Below are positions 8,789-18,335 of a DNA stretch of 64,000 nt, one piece after another. Where the stretch lies: assembly GCA_037965595.1 (NCBI GenBank), contig CP150183.1, positions 2,790,001 to 2,854,000 of the forward strand. Reading direction: 5' to 3'. The stretch comes from Alkalihalobacillus sp. FSL W8-0930. GTDB lineage: Bacteria > Bacillota > Bacilli > Bacillales > Bacillaceae_D. The notes below the pieces were generated by a model, which was not told the origin of the DNA, ran no database searches, and worked only from the letters and a program-made list of their open reading frames with translations. Made by a program: the position numbers and the translations under genes. How positions within the stretch are numbered: the stretch's first letter is position 1; each line of letters opens with the position of its first letter.

Positions 8789-8804
8789 GGTTCTTGCCTC
8801 ATTT

Positions 8805-9968
8805 CTACAATTCCTCAGTCTTTTCAAACATATATTCTCTCCGGTTTGCTTTGACACACAGTACTAAACCAAGCGATAAACCGGCGGTCAAAAGTGAACT
8901 CCCTCCATAACTAACGAGCGGCAACGAGAATCCCGTAACGGGTAGTAGACCGATATTCATTCCGATGTTTTGGAAGATCTGAAACGCAAATAATCCTGCT
9001 ACTCCTGCACAGATACATAGATCAAATTGGTTTGTTGATTGGAACCCGATCATGACAATATGATATAACAGAATGAAGTAAATACTTATGAGTATACACG
9101 CCACAATGAATCCATGTGTATGTGCAATAATAGCAAAGATAAAGTCGGTATGCGCTTCAGGAATATAGTAATTATTATTTTCTGCTCCGATACCATTTAA
9201 TCGTCCCGAACCGACAGCTCTCATCGCTAAATTCACCTGAAACGCTTCATCCGTATATTCTGTTGGGTTCAGCCATCCATGAAACCGTCTTACCTGATAA
9301 TCCTCAAGATGAACGAAAAAGAATTTTTCTAGTAGATCCATCCGTGTAAAGTAGATCATGACAAAGCTAAGTATTGCTGTCACAGGGATGAGAATCATGG
9401 AGAGTATCCATTTTAAGCTTACCTTTGAAACGAGCAGGACAGATAAAACAATGGCCGCAATCTGCATGATCGTTCCCATATCAGGCTGTTCAATCAATAA
9501 CAAAGCAACAGGAAAGCATAGAGCTGCCACTTTTGCGATCAACCAGACATCGCTTTTCCATTTTGAAGACCCTTCTTTATGTTTGCTAATGATACTTGCA
9601 AAGGTAATAATCAAAAAGATCTTCGTTAACTCTGCCGGTTGAAATGAACCAATCACTGGCAGGTTATACCAGCGTATGGCTCCATTGTCTTCTCCTCTTA
9701 CAAGTGAATCCGGTACAATCAGAAGACCTATTAGGATGATGATTCCAAATCCATATAAAAACCAATGGCTCTGCTTAATATAATCAATGTCAATGTATGA
9801 CATAGCAGTGACTAGTATAAATAATGCGACAAAAAAGATGAATTGCCTGAGCATAAAGTTTGTTGAATATTGTTGAAGTTCTTGTGCTTCATATATGTAA
9901 AAACAACTAATGACCATAAAAAGAAACAGAAGAAATAGCATATTATAATCTAGCTTTGATTTTAACAT
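8805..9968 (-). CDS. SEDS family (FtsW/RodA/SpoVE) protein, divergent paralogue
   Basis: A 387-residue polytopic membrane protein. The SEDS fold and motifs are present: GAIRWYNL, QPAELTKIFLI, the PEAHTDFIFA loop with the Asp essential for glycan polymerase activity, and LPLVSYGGSSLL near the end. It is unusual in that the GEE-x-G segment normally following DFIFA is replaced by AHTHGF, and QPSE is QPAE. RBS AGGTGG precedes the ATG. It has its own promoter region, because a terminator separates it from the next SEDS gene; rsuA follows 16 bases downstream. Probable peptidoglycan glycosyltransferase-like role; activity uncertain. Confidence 0.82.
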   Translation of the reverse strand: MLKSKLDYNMLFLLFLFMVISCFYIYEAQELQQYSTNFMLRQFIFFVALFILVTAMSYIDIDYIKQSHWFLYGFGIIILIGLLIVPDSLVRGEDNGAIRWYNLPVIGSFQPAELTKIFLIITFASIISKHKEGSSKWKSDVWLIAKVAALCFPVALLLIEQPDMGTIMQIAAIVLSVLLVSKVSLKWILSMILIPVTAILSFVMIYFTRMDLLEKFFFVHLEDYQVRRFHGWLNPTEYTDEAFQVNLAMRAVGSGRLNGIGAENNNYYIPEAHTDFIFAIIAHTHGFIVACILISIYFILLYHIVMIGFQSTNQFDLCICAGVAGLFAFQIFQNIGMNIGLLPVTGFSLPLVSYGGSSLLTAGLSLGLVLCVKANRREYMFEKTEEL

Positions 9969-10049
9969 AGTAGCCCCACCTAATTTCCAATTCCCTTCAT
10001 TATATCGATTCCTCCCTTTTTTGGACAGCTTTTATCCCTTTTATTGCAT

Positions 10050-10085
10050 AAAAAAGAACCAGTCGCCTTATTCAGCAACTGATTC
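10050..10085 (-). terminator. rho-independent terminator overlapping the end of the second SEDS gene
   Basis: On the minus strand a 12-bp stem (three G-U pairs) with a GAATAA loop region is followed by six T. Its 5' arm is formed by the last codons of the gene, so the stop codon lies in the loop. Confidence 0.85.
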
Positions 10086-11246
10086 TCTCGCTTCAAACAT
10101 ATAATGCTTTGTTCTCATATTTACATTCAGAATAATTCCCATAGCGAGCATATTCGTGAGTAACGCACTTCCCCCGTAGCTAATAAACGGCAACGCAAGA
10201 CCTGTAATTGGCATTAAACCGATCGTCATCGCAATGTTTTGAAAGACTTGGAAAACAAGCAAACCAATTACTCCAGCAACTAGATATGAGCCGTACAGAT
10301 TATTACACGTTAGGGCAATCATAATCATACGGTAAAATAGTAAGAAATAGGTCACTAGAAGGACCATTGCTCCAAAGAACCCGAATTCTTCACCGATGGC
10401 CGCAAAGATAAAGTCGGTATGGATTTCAGGGAGAGTATCGCTTTGAGTTTGAACGCCTTGCATAAACCCACTTCCATAAAACTGCCCTGAACCAATCCCT
10501 TGTAATGCCAGATTTAATTGATAACCGATCCCCGATGTATCTCCATCAGGATCCAGCCAACCAAGAATTCGGTCAAGCTGGTGAGACTTAATAAAGATAC
10601 TGAATATATCAAAATGTGCATTATAGAGCCAAACGAGAACCGAAATTCCAAATATGGCTAGTACGGATATGAAAACTAAAATCCGCCACCTAATTCCTGA
10701 CATTAAGATCATAACACCGATGATACTTGCAATAACTAGCGCAGTCCCTAAATCCGGCTGCTTAAGAACCAGGAAAAATGGTGGGACTCCCAATGCTAAT
10801 ATTTTTAGCAGAATCATTAAATCGCCTTGAATGGACGTGTCTTTTCGATGAGTAGTCACTTTATATAACAAATGTGCAAGAGCAAGAATCAAAAAAATCT
10901 TCATAAACTCCGATGGCTGAATCTCTGTTACACCTAAGTTAATCCACCGTTGCGCTCCATTGCGATAGACTCCAAAAAATTCAACAATCAATAAGAGAAG
11001 CATACCAAACGCATAGACAGGAACTGTAAGATTTTTAAAGAAATCATAATCAACAAACATCACACCAACTATAATGACGGCACCAACAGCAAACCAGATA
11101 AGCTGTCTAATCACAAAATAACTAGGGTCGACACTGTATTGTCCGGACGCACTATAAATGGCCAACAAACTAATACACATTAACACAAACATTAGAAACA
11201 GTAACGTATAGTCAAGCTGTTGAAGGCTTGATTTTTTTTCTTGCAT
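10068..11246 (-). CDS. SEDS family (FtsW/RodA/SpoVE) protein
   Basis: A 392-residue polytopic membrane protein of the SEDS glycosyltransferase family that polymerises lipid II with a partner class B PBP. Motifs are canonical: NGAQRWINLG, IQPSEFMKIFLI, PEIHTDFIFAAIGEEFGFFG with the catalytic Asp, and LPFISYGGSALLTN. RBS GGAGG lies 6 bases before the ATG. It follows the third SEDS gene by 34 bases and ends in a terminator. No PBP gene lies nearby, so elongation, division or sporulation role cannot be assigned. Confidence 0.88.
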   Translation of the reverse strand: MQEKKSSLQQLDYTLLFLMFVLMCISLLAIYSASGQYSVDPSYFVIRQLIWFAVGAVIIVGVMFVDYDFFKNLTVPVYAFGMLLLLIVEFFGVYRNGAQRWINLGVTEIQPSEFMKIFLILALAHLLYKVTTHRKDTSIQGDLMILLKILALGVPPFFLVLKQPDLGTALVIASIIGVMILMSGIRWRILVFISVLAIFGISVLVWLYNAHFDIFSIFIKSHQLDRILGWLDPDGDTSGIGYQLNLALQGIGSGQFYGSGFMQGVQTQSDTLPEIHTDFIFAAIGEEFGFFGAMVLLVTYFLLFYRMIMIALTCNNLYGSYLVAGVIGLLVFQVFQNIAMTIGLMPITGLALPFISYGGSALLTNMLAMGIILNVNMRTKHYMFEARESVAE

Positions 11247-11280
11247 GTTGTTCCTCCACTAATAAGGTTAAGCCCTGTTG

Positions 11281-12450
11281 CTAGGCTGTTTTAACCTGAT
11301 TATCAAGATCTTCTTTCAAACGACTTTGGCGAATGTTATGACGGGATACGTTCGCTAAAATCGCGATAGATATCATCGTTACAAGTAAAGATGATCCACC
11401 GTTACTCACGAGTGGCAATGTGATACCGGTAATGGGAAGTAATCCACTCACCGCCCCCACATTAAAGACCACTTGAAGCGCCAATTGGAATACAATACCG
11501 AAAGCCAGTAAGCTACCAAATGGATTCTTACACTTCATTCCGATTAATACTCCTTTAAAAAGGATTACACCGTAACACGCCAAAACAAACAATACACCAA
11601 GGATTCCAAGTTCTTCTGATATAATCGCTAAAATAAAATCGGTGTGAGCCTCAGGTAGATATAATAACTTTTGTACACTTCCCCCTAAACCAGTTCCAGT
11701 CAATCCCCCATGTGCAAATGCTATGTAGCCCTGAATGAGTTGAAGACCATCATTCATCGGATCGGCAAACGGATCAACAAAGGTTGTTAGTCGTCTAAAA
11801 CGATAGGGTGCTGCGGTTGCAAGCGTAGCAAACAAAGAAACTCCTATTAATCCTAAACCAATAATATGCGTCCATCTTGCACCAGAAAGAAAGATAATGA
11901 AGAACGTAACTGTTAAGATTGCTGCAGCTGTTCCAAAATCCGGTTGGAGCATGATCAGGATAAAAATGAAACCAACTACAATTAGAGGAGGCAGGACTCC
12001 TTTAATAAATTTATGAATATACACTTGTTTTTGAGAATAAACTTGAGCAAGGTAAATCACCATGCCTAATTTAACAAATTCAGAAGGCTGTAGTCTAAAT
12101 GGTCCAACCTGTAACCAACGCTGCGCTCCCCCACCTGAACTTCCCAGTCCAATTAATACAAGACCTAATGATAGAAAGGATAACAATAAAATAAACGGCG
12201 TTAGTTTCTTAAACACATGATAATTAAAATGCATAAAAAAGATAAAAAGAATGGTAGCGAGTATAAACCAGACAGCTTGCCGTTTTAAGAAAAAGTACGG
12301 ATCGCCACTTCCTCCTTCTCCCATGTACATACCTTCCACATAGCTTGAGCTAAAAACCATTAACACGCCAAAGGAAGCCAGCGCAAATACTGTCAGGATT
12401 AGCAACCAATCATGATCCTTTATAAATGAATACTTCATTGCCTCCCCCAC
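11281..12450 (-). CDS. SEDS family (FtsW/RodA/SpoVE) protein
   Basis: A 389-residue polytopic SEDS protein, the most canonical of the three here: GGAQRWLQVG, LQPSEFVKLGMV, LPEAHTDFILAIISEELGIL with the catalytic Asp, and LPLVSNGGSSLLVT. It resembles the FtsW branch most (VFSSSY near the N-terminus). The start is uncertain: GTG at 12450 lacks a good RBS, while ATG at 12438 has GGGGGAGG only two bases away. It is the first gene of a two-gene unit with the middle SEDS gene. Confidence 0.88.
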   Translation of the reverse strand: MGEAMKYSFIKDHDWLLILTVFALASFGVLMVFSSSYVEGMYMGEGGSGDPYFFLKRQAVWFILATILFIFFMHFNYHVFKKLTPFILLLSFLSLGLVLIGLGSSGGGAQRWLQVGPFRLQPSEFVKLGMVIYLAQVYSQKQVYIHKFIKGVLPPLIVVGFIFILIMLQPDFGTAAAILTVTFFIIFLSGARWTHIIGLGLIGVSLFATLATAAPYRFRRLTTFVDPFADPMNDGLQLIQGYIAFAHGGLTGTGLGGSVQKLLYLPEAHTDFILAIISEELGILGVLFVLACYGVILFKGVLIGMKCKNPFGSLLAFGIVFQLALQVVFNVGAVSGLLPITGITLPLVSNGGSSLLVTMISIAILANVSRHNIRQSRLKEDLDNQVKTA

Positions 12451-12566
12451 TTCACCCGAACATAGTCAGTCCCCTTATTATAGCAGAGCCCGCGCCATTG
12501 AAAAAGAGGAGGAAGCTGTCATAACTTGTTGAAAATCGTGCGCCAATGACGCAAAATCTCTAAACA

Positions 12567-14174
12567 TTAGTCCGGTCTCCTAAACCGTTCACCTAACACG
12601 ACCTCTGCTAGCCTAGAGCGATATGTCAGATAGGCATAAACAATCGCTCCAGATAATGCGCCCACTCCAGATAAAATAAAACTGTTTAATCGATTCTCTA
12701 AAGGAAAGCTGATACGTAGCCCCATCGTAATAAACCACACAACAGCTGCCATGATGAGTGAAAAAATGAGAAGAACGCCCCCTCTTTGAACAATCTTCTT
12801 AAAAGAAAATGACGTATGCTTCCCTATTCCCCACACGGTCACGCCAATAGCTACAATAAATCCAATGTACGTTGCTAAAATCGCTCCATTTGGTCCCATG
12901 GTAACAAGGAGCAGATGATTTAATGAGAGTTTAAGAACTAACCCAGCTAAAAGAGCTGTAATGGCAAGCATTTGACGGTTGATTCCTTGAAGGATTGCTG
13001 CCGTAACAGAGAAAAGGGAGAACAACAACGTAATTGGACCATAGTACTGCAGCGTTTCTCCTCCGATAGCCAAATCCTCAAGATTGAACAATGCCACAAA
13101 GATAGGGTCCGACAGTACAGCTAGTCCAACGGCTGCTGGCAACGTAATAAACAGAATCAGTTGAAAGGTTTGAGTGATAAGCCTCTGAAGCTTGGCTTGA
13201 TCCCCTTCTGTATAAGCTCTTGTTATTGTTGGTACCAGTGTAATCGACAGCGCTGTTGCTAGCGCCATAGGAATTAACACAATCTTGTGTGCTGATTGTG
13301 TTAAAACTCCTACAAAATTCTCAGAGACCTCACCCATCCCGATAGATGCAAGAGCCCCGTTAATGGTCATCGTATCAATTAACTGGAACAACGGAATGGC
13401 CAGACCAACGATTGAGAGCGGAACAGCATACCAGATGAGTTCCTTATACATTGCTTTTAAAGGCAACGGCTTTTGAGAATGCTTGCTTTGAGATAGACCA
13501 ATGATGGTTGTACGACTTTTAAAAAGATACATGAGTAAAACAGCTAGCCCTGCCAAACCTCCGACAAACGCACCAAAGGTAGCAAAACCGACTGCCAGTC
13601 CAATTTCACCGTTTCCTACGTTCATGATTAAAAAAGCGGCCGCCAAAATAAAACAGATTCGCACAATTTGTTCGATCACTTGAGACACGGCTGTTGGCAT
13701 CATTTGCCCGGACCCTTGAAAATACCCTCGAATCATTCCCATGATCGGAACAATGAGTAGAGCAACACTAACCATACGAATCGTAAATGTAATATCCTCA
13801 TACGAATTAACACCAGACTGTTCATTGGGTAAGACGAGAGGCGTAATGACAGGTGCCATAAAAAATAAGAGCAGAAAGGCTAATAAACCCGTGATGCTCA
13901 TCACAAGTAAACCAGATTTAAACAAGCGATAGCCCGTTTCATAATCTCCCATTGATTGATATTTTGAAACAAACTTAGAGACTGCGAGTGGAAATCCGAG
14001 CGTCGCTAAGCTGAGTAGTATGGTATAAGGCGTGTAGCCATACGAATATAACCCTAACCCTGTTTGACCAACTAAGGCAGAGAAAGGAACGACATAAATA
14101 AAGCCTAAAATTTTTGAAGCAAGAGTTGCAGCGGTTAAGACTTTTGTCCCGCGCATCAAATTCGAATCGGCCAT
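12567..14174 (-). CDS. ytgP: MurJ/SpoVB-family lipid II flippase (YtgP)
   Basis: A 535-residue MOP-superfamily flippase with about 14 membrane segments, like B. subtilis YtgP, which carries lipid II flippase (MurJ) activity. The N-terminus LMRGTKVLTAATLASKILGF with GLGLYSYGYTPY is typical. The start is ATG at 14174, chosen because AGGAGG is 5 bases upstream; a longer frame to 14237 has no RBS. Downstream come the SEDS genes, which use the flipped lipid II, so the neighbourhood makes functional sense. Confidence 0.92.
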   Translation of the reverse strand: MADSNLMRGTKVLTAATLASKILGFIYVVPFSALVGQTGLGLYSYGYTPYTILLSLATLGFPLAVSKFVSKYQSMGDYETGYRLFKSGLLVMSITGLLAFLLLFFMAPVITPLVLPNEQSGVNSYEDITFTIRMVSVALLIVPIMGMIRGYFQGSGQMMPTAVSQVIEQIVRICFILAAAFLIMNVGNGEIGLAVGFATFGAFVGGLAGLAVLLMYLFKSRTTIIGLSQSKHSQKPLPLKAMYKELIWYAVPLSIVGLAIPLFQLIDTMTINGALASIGMGEVSENFVGVLTQSAHKIVLIPMALATALSITLVPTITRAYTEGDQAKLQRLITQTFQLILFITLPAAVGLAVLSDPIFVALFNLEDLAIGGETLQYYGPITLLFSLFSVTAAILQGINRQMLAITALLAGLVLKLSLNHLLLVTMGPNGAILATYIGFIVAIGVTVWGIGKHTSFSFKKIVQRGGVLLIFSLIMAAVVWFITMGLRISFPLENRLNSFILSGVGALSGAIVYAYLTYRSRLAEVVLGERFRRPD

Positions 14175-14273
14175 GTTTCCCTCCTGTATTTCCCGAAAAA
14201 GATCTAAATTGAATTGTAGCATAGATTGATTCTGCATAATCGTGACGAATCATGTAAAAAACAAGCTTAAGTG

Positions 14274-14318
14274 CAAAAAGAGCGAGTATCCCATCGTTGT
14301 GGAATATTCGCCCTTCTT
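14274..14318 (-). terminator. rho-independent terminator of the SMP-30 unit
   Basis: On the minus strand GGGCGAATATTCC pairs with GGGATACTCGCTC (some G-U pairs) and is followed by TTTTTG. It lies between the SMP-30 gene and ytgP. Confidence 0.75.
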
Positions 14319-14370
14319 TGCTTATACATGATTGGCCCACTTATCGTAGTGTTAGCAGAAAAAACATTTC

Positions 14371-15222
14371 TTAGCCTGCAAATTCATCGGGTTTAAAGCC
14401 TTTTGACTGTGTATCAACCGCGAACAGAGCGCCACCATGCGGGTCGTTTTCGTCGTCACTTGAGGCCGTTGTGATATAGAGGGTCTGATAGTCTTCTCCT
14501 CCAAAAGCACACGAGGTCACGCATTTTGCTCCTACTTCTACAGACTGGATGGTTTCCTTGGTAAAAGGATTTACTTGGATCACCTGCCAGCCATTATACA
14601 TGGCTACCCATAGCATCCCGTCTTGATCAATCGTCATACCATCTGGTGAGCCTTCAGACTTTGGAAAGGTATAAACCACTTCTTTCCCGTGAATCTCTCC
14701 ACTTTCCACATCGTAATGATATGAGACAATCTGTTGGGTTGGTGTGTCTATATAATACATGCGACTATGCTTCATATCCCATGCTAGTCCATTTGAAATC
14801 TGGACATGATCAATCACTTTATCGCATGTATAGTCCGTATTTAATCTGTAAAGTGCGGCATCCTTTTCTGAGCCTTCCATGACCATCGTGCCTGCCCAGA
14901 AGCGCCCAGCGGGATCACATTTTCCGTCGTTGAATCGGTGGTTCGGTACAACTTTTTCTGGAGAAGCTACTTTTTCTAAACGGTCCGCATCAAATAAGTA
15001 CAGCCCGTCTGTCATAGCCAATATGTATCCGCCTTTTTTTCGTTTAACAACGGCTGTCACCTTTTGACCAAATGAAAGCTGTGTATTTTCTTTTTCATTA
15101 GGTGAATAGGTGTTTAACTTACACCCATCAATATCAACCCAATGAAGAACATGTTGCTTCTCATCCCAAAAAGGTCCCTCTCCTAGCTTCGCCTTTGAAT
15201 TCCAAATGATCTCTGCCTTCAC
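14371..15222 (-). CDS. SMP-30/gluconolactonase family hydrolase
   Basis: A 283-residue six-bladed beta-propeller metal-dependent lactonase. The metal-binding residues are placed as in the family: E15 in AKLGEGPFWD, the Asn in HRFNDGKCDPAGRFWAGT, the Asn in ISNGLAWD and the Asp in SPDGMTID. Family members open aldonolactones; the sugar cannot be predicted. The start is GTG with GGGAGAG upstream. It follows the YjbQ-family gene by 16 bases, so they form an operon. Confidence 0.87.
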   Translation of the reverse strand: MKAEIIWNSKAKLGEGPFWDEKQHVLHWVDIDGCKLNTYSPNEKENTQLSFGQKVTAVVKRKKGGYILAMTDGLYLFDADRLEKVASPEKVVPNHRFNDGKCDPAGRFWAGTMVMEGSEKDAALYRLNTDYTCDKVIDHVQISNGLAWDMKHSRMYYIDTPTQQIVSYHYDVESGEIHGKEVVYTFPKSEGSPDGMTIDQDGMLWVAMYNGWQVIQVNPFTKETIQSVEVGAKCVTSCAFGGEDYQTLYITTASSDDENDPHGGALFAVDTQSKGFKPDEFAG

Positions 15223-15238
15223 ACGATCACTCTCCCAA

Positions 15239-15634
15239 CTAGCTGACTTTTATATAATAGGTTCTAGCTCTTGATCCATCAAACTCACAAAAGTAAATCC
15301 CTTGCCATTGTCCAAGAATTAATTCGCCTTCAGAGACAATAACGGTTTGCGAAGAACCAACAGTACTTGCCTTTAGGTGAGCAGCACTATTACCTTCTCC
15401 ATGTTTATATTTTTGATGCTCCCATGGGTATACTTCATGAAACCTCATGAGCATATCTTCTTTTACATCGGGATCTGCATTTTCATTAATGGTAATGCCC
15501 GCTGTTGTATGAGGACAGTAAATGATGACTTGTCCTTCTTTTATATTCGATTCTTTTACTACCGTTTCAACTTCACGTGTAATATCAACCATACTATCTC
15601 TATTTTTAGTTGTTAATCTTTTCTTTTTTAACAT
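15239..15634 (-). CDS. YjbQ/UPF0047 family protein (secondary thiamine-phosphate synthase-like)
   Basis: A 131-residue protein with the conserved [18 protein letters not shown] and [10 protein letters not shown] segments of the UPF0047 family (B. subtilis YugU, E. coli YjbQ). Members show weak thiamine-phosphate synthase activity, but the true role is not settled. RBS AAGGGGG lies 8 bases before the ATG. First gene of a two-gene operon with the SMP-30 lactonase. Confidence 0.85.
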   Translation of the reverse strand: MLKKKRLTTKNRDSMVDITREVETVVKESNIKEGQVIIYCPHTTAGITINENADPDVKEDMLMRFHEVYPWEHQKYKHGEGNSAAHLKASTVGSSQTVIVSEGELILGQWQGIYFCEFDGSRARTYYIKVS

Positions 15635-15752
15635 GGTAATGTCCCCCTTACACGATCTCTCGTTTCCTATTCCCTGTTTTATTTACTTAAAACCCAAATC
15701 ATACTCAAAACAAGAAAAGAATTGGTACGGAGGTAAAAGGGGGGTTTGCCTC

Positions 15753-16601
15753 TTAAACTTTTTCAATGGTGTTTTTAACAGACTGCTCTTGTTGAAAAAT
15801 CTCAACGCCAGATGCCTCTAGAATAGAAATGGCTCGTTTCACTGGCAATTTCCTGAACCCAAACTCATTGTGAATACACTGTTCAATCTCATCAGACGTT
15901 TTAAATTCTCGCTTCTCGGTCGTACCATCTGGGTAGTAGATACGTAATTGATTATTCCGTATACGCATGTTGCAATCCTTCTTCCAAAGCTGACACCGAA
16001 GCTCTGTCATATAGGTAGCTGTTGGTTGGTGAGAGCGTCTAACCATGTCTTCTATAAATAATGGATCTGTCGGATTTGTTGAGAACGTCCAACAATCCTC
16101 TGTCAGCTTCCGTTTAATAAACCTTGCAAATTCATAATTCTGCTTACTAAGGTGACGAATGTGTATCGTCTCTTGATTATATGTGAACTCATACATATGA
16201 TTTTTTTCAATTCGAACCGGAGTAAAAATAGGTGCTGCTACTCCGCAATCAACAAAGATATGTTCTCCATTCAGACTGACCATAATGGCTAAATGATCCT
16301 TGCCCAAATGAATGTTATAGCTTGAAAAACCAAGCTCATTTAATAGTTGATTTAACATGCCATTTAACACATAACAGGTTCCACCAAATTGATATTGATG
16401 AAATTGTTCAATAAACTCAGCTAATGTTGGAAGCGAATGTGTGCGAAAGGAATTCTGTTCAAAATTTATCACTTTCCCAATGTTCTCAAACGGAAAACAA
16501 AACACATGAGCACGCACAATTTTCTCCAAATAGGTGTAAGAAGGTTGTTCCTCTTTTAATCCTAAAATCGTTAAATACTGCATGACTTCGAGCTTTTGCA
16601 T
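15753..16601 (-). CDS. nat: arylamine N-acetyltransferase
   Basis: Transfers acetyl from acetyl-CoA to aryl amines or hydrazines. The 282-residue protein has the full catalytic triad: C76 in QFGGTCYVLN, H103 in GKDHLAIMV and D118 in IFVDCG. The start is ATG at 16601, with GGTGGGAGG seven bases upstream, rather than the longer frame. It is not overlapping any neighbour; 118 bases separate it from the YjbQ-type gene. Confidence 0.9.
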   Translation of the reverse strand: MQKLEVMQYLTILGLKEEQPSYTYLEKIVRAHVFCFPFENIGKVINFEQNSFRTHSLPTLAEFIEQFHQYQFGGTCYVLNGMLNQLLNELGFSSYNIHLGKDHLAIMVSLNGEHIFVDCGVAAPIFTPVRIEKNHMYEFTYNQETIHIRHLSKQNYEFARFIKRKLTEDCWTFSTNPTDPLFIEDMVRRSHQPTATYMTELRCQLWKKDCNMRIRNNQLRIYYPDGTTEKREFKTSDEIEQCIHNEFGFRKLPVKRAISILEASGVEIFQQEQSVKNTIEKV

Positions 16602-16708
16602 GCTAATCCCTCCCACCTTTTTCTCATCAATCAAGTATTCTATGCTTTATACCCAAGAATGAGAGAGATCACACTATTTATGTTAGATAATTTAACATAA
16701 AAAACAAT

Positions 16709-16748
16709 AAAAAAGAGAATGTCTTTTTTAAAGAACACTCTCTTTTTC
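16709..16748 (-). terminator. rho-independent terminator after yesL
   Basis: AGAGAGTGTTCTTT and AAAGACATTCTCT form an imperfect stem on the minus strand, followed by TTTTTT. It closes the sugar transporter operon. Confidence 0.8.
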
Positions 16749-16758
16749 TAAACTAAGT

Positions 16759-17418
16759 TTATAACGATGCCTGCGCACCAGCTTGCTTTCTTTGGTGTTT
16801 CCCGTGCATTTCGTTAATGCGTTCAAACCCTTTGTAGGCGATCCACATGTTGACATGGATGAAGAAGCTAATGCCTACTAAAGGAATCAAACCAGGAAGG
16901 AAAATTAAAAAATAGTAGGTTGATAACAGACTAACAAATAGAAACACCATATTGGCCGGGTGCAGAAAACCGATAAAGAGCGCTTTTTTTAATGTTTTCT
17001 TAATCGATTCCGCATCGTGAACCATAACAGGGAACACATACATCAACAGCATGCCAAGCGCAAGACCAATCACGATCAAAGCAACGTGCATAACCGAATG
17101 GAAGGCTCCCTCCCATTGTCTAACAAACATAAAATCAATGTACCAGATAGCTGAGATAACAAATAAAATGCCTCCAACTCCATTTGAACGTAAGAAGGAC
17201 TGACGATACTCACGGACAAATGTTCTGAATAAAGGAATATCTTCTTCACCTGCAGCCGTTCGTTTTGCTATCGCAAAAACAGCGGTTGTACTAGGCATAA
17301 AGCCTAGTACAATCCCACCTAACAATGTTCCCCCTACCCAAAACAAATTGAGCCAAAAGAAATAGGTGATCCACTTACAGAGATTATAGATTCCAGTAAA
17401 CAGCCGATTCATTTCCAT
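16759..17418 (-). CDS. yesL: YesL-like DUF624 membrane protein
   Basis: A 219-residue membrane protein with five or six hydrophobic segments. It shows the DUF624 pattern NLFWVGGTLLGGIVLGFMPSTTA near the N-terminus. Such proteins are commonly encoded in carbohydrate ABC operons next to YesM/YesN systems; their function is unknown. RBS AGGAGAG precedes the ATG. It is the last gene of the permease operon, 48 bases after the MalG-type permease. Confidence 0.85.
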   Translation of the reverse strand: MEMNRLFTGIYNLCKWITYFFWLNLFWVGGTLLGGIVLGFMPSTTAVFAIAKRTAAGEEDIPLFRTFVREYRQSFLRSNGVGGILFVISAIWYIDFMFVRQWEGAFHSVMHVALIVIGLALGMLLMYVFPVMVHDAESIKKTLKKALFIGFLHPANMVFLFVSLLSTYYFLIFLPGLIPLVGISFFIHVNMWIAYKGFERINEMHGKHQRKQAGAQASL

Positions 17419-17466
17419 TGTGATCTCTCCTATCTGATCAATTACACTGAATTTATGTTTTACCCA

Positions 17467-18315
17467 TTAAGATTTTAATCCACTTGTACTAATACCATCT
17501 ACAATGTAGCGTTGGAAGATGAAGAAGATTAAAAAGACTGGTAAAATACTAACGGTTGTCATCGCAAACATTGCGCCCCAGTTCGTTACAGCACTTGGGT
17601 CAGAGAACAACTTAAGAGCAAGTGAGACTGGATACTTCTCAGGCGTCACTAGATATATTAACGGTCCCATAAAGTCATCCCATCTCCAATAAAATGAGAA
17701 GATGGCCGCTGTCATCATTGCTGGAACAACGAGTGGGACAATAATCCGGAAGAAAATAGAGAACGTGTTACATCCATCAATCTTCGCTGCTTGATCCAGT
17801 TCAGTTGGAATGGTTCGAATAAACTGCATGATCAAAAAGATGAAGAATGGTACCCCAAAGAATGTCGGTAAAATCAGTGGCAGGTACGTATCAATCCATC
17901 CAAAACCTGAGAACATGACGTATTGCGGGATCATAACCATCTCATAAGGAAGCATCAGTGTAAGCATCATTAGAACAAACCACATTTTTTTACCTGTAAA
18001 TTTAATACGAGCAAAACCGTATGCGATAAATGTTGAAGAAATCACACTTCCAATGGTTGAAATAACAGTGATCACAAATGAGTTTTTAAAGAATGTGGTA
18101 AAAGTAATCCCACCAAACCCTTGCCAACCCTCAGAAAAGTTTTCAAAAGCCCACACTTTCGGAATAAGTGAATGTGCATCCACAAATACATCTGAGCTTT
18201 GTTTAAATGAACTCATAACCATCCAGGCCAAAGGATAAAGCATAATTAAAGTAAAGATGATCATTAAAATGTGTTGAACGATTTTCTTTATACGTTTTTT
18301 TCGTTGTGTATCCAT
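17467..18315 (-). CDS. carbohydrate ABC transporter permease, MalG type (YesQ-like)
   Basis: A 282-residue inner-membrane permease with six helices. The EAA loop that docks the ATPase is seen as ELDQAAKIDGCNTFSIFFRI. It pairs with the MalF-type permease 20 bases upstream. RBS AAGGAG lies 8 bases before the ATG. No ATPase is encoded in the operon, so a shared MsmX-type ATPase elsewhere must energise it; that is inferred from the family. Confidence 0.92.
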   Translation of the reverse strand: MDTQRKKRIKKIVQHILMIIFTLIMLYPLAWMVMSSFKQSSDVFVDAHSLIPKVWAFENFSEGWQGFGGITFTTFFKNSFVITVISTIGSVISSTFIAYGFARIKFTGKKMWFVLMMLTLMLPYEMVMIPQYVMFSGFGWIDTYLPLILPTFFGVPFFIFLIMQFIRTIPTELDQAAKIDGCNTFSIFFRIIVPLVVPAMMTAAIFSFYWRWDDFMGPLIYLVTPEKYPVSLALKLFSDPSAVTNWGAMFAMTTVSILPVFLIFFIFQRYIVDGISTSGLKS

Positions 18316-18335
18316 ATGATTTTCTCCTTCCCTTG

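Noticed and set aside
8788-8857. Longer N-terminus for the RsuA-type protein
   Set aside because: It would overlap the upstream SEDS gene; ATG 8788 starts the S4 domain and has a proper RBS.
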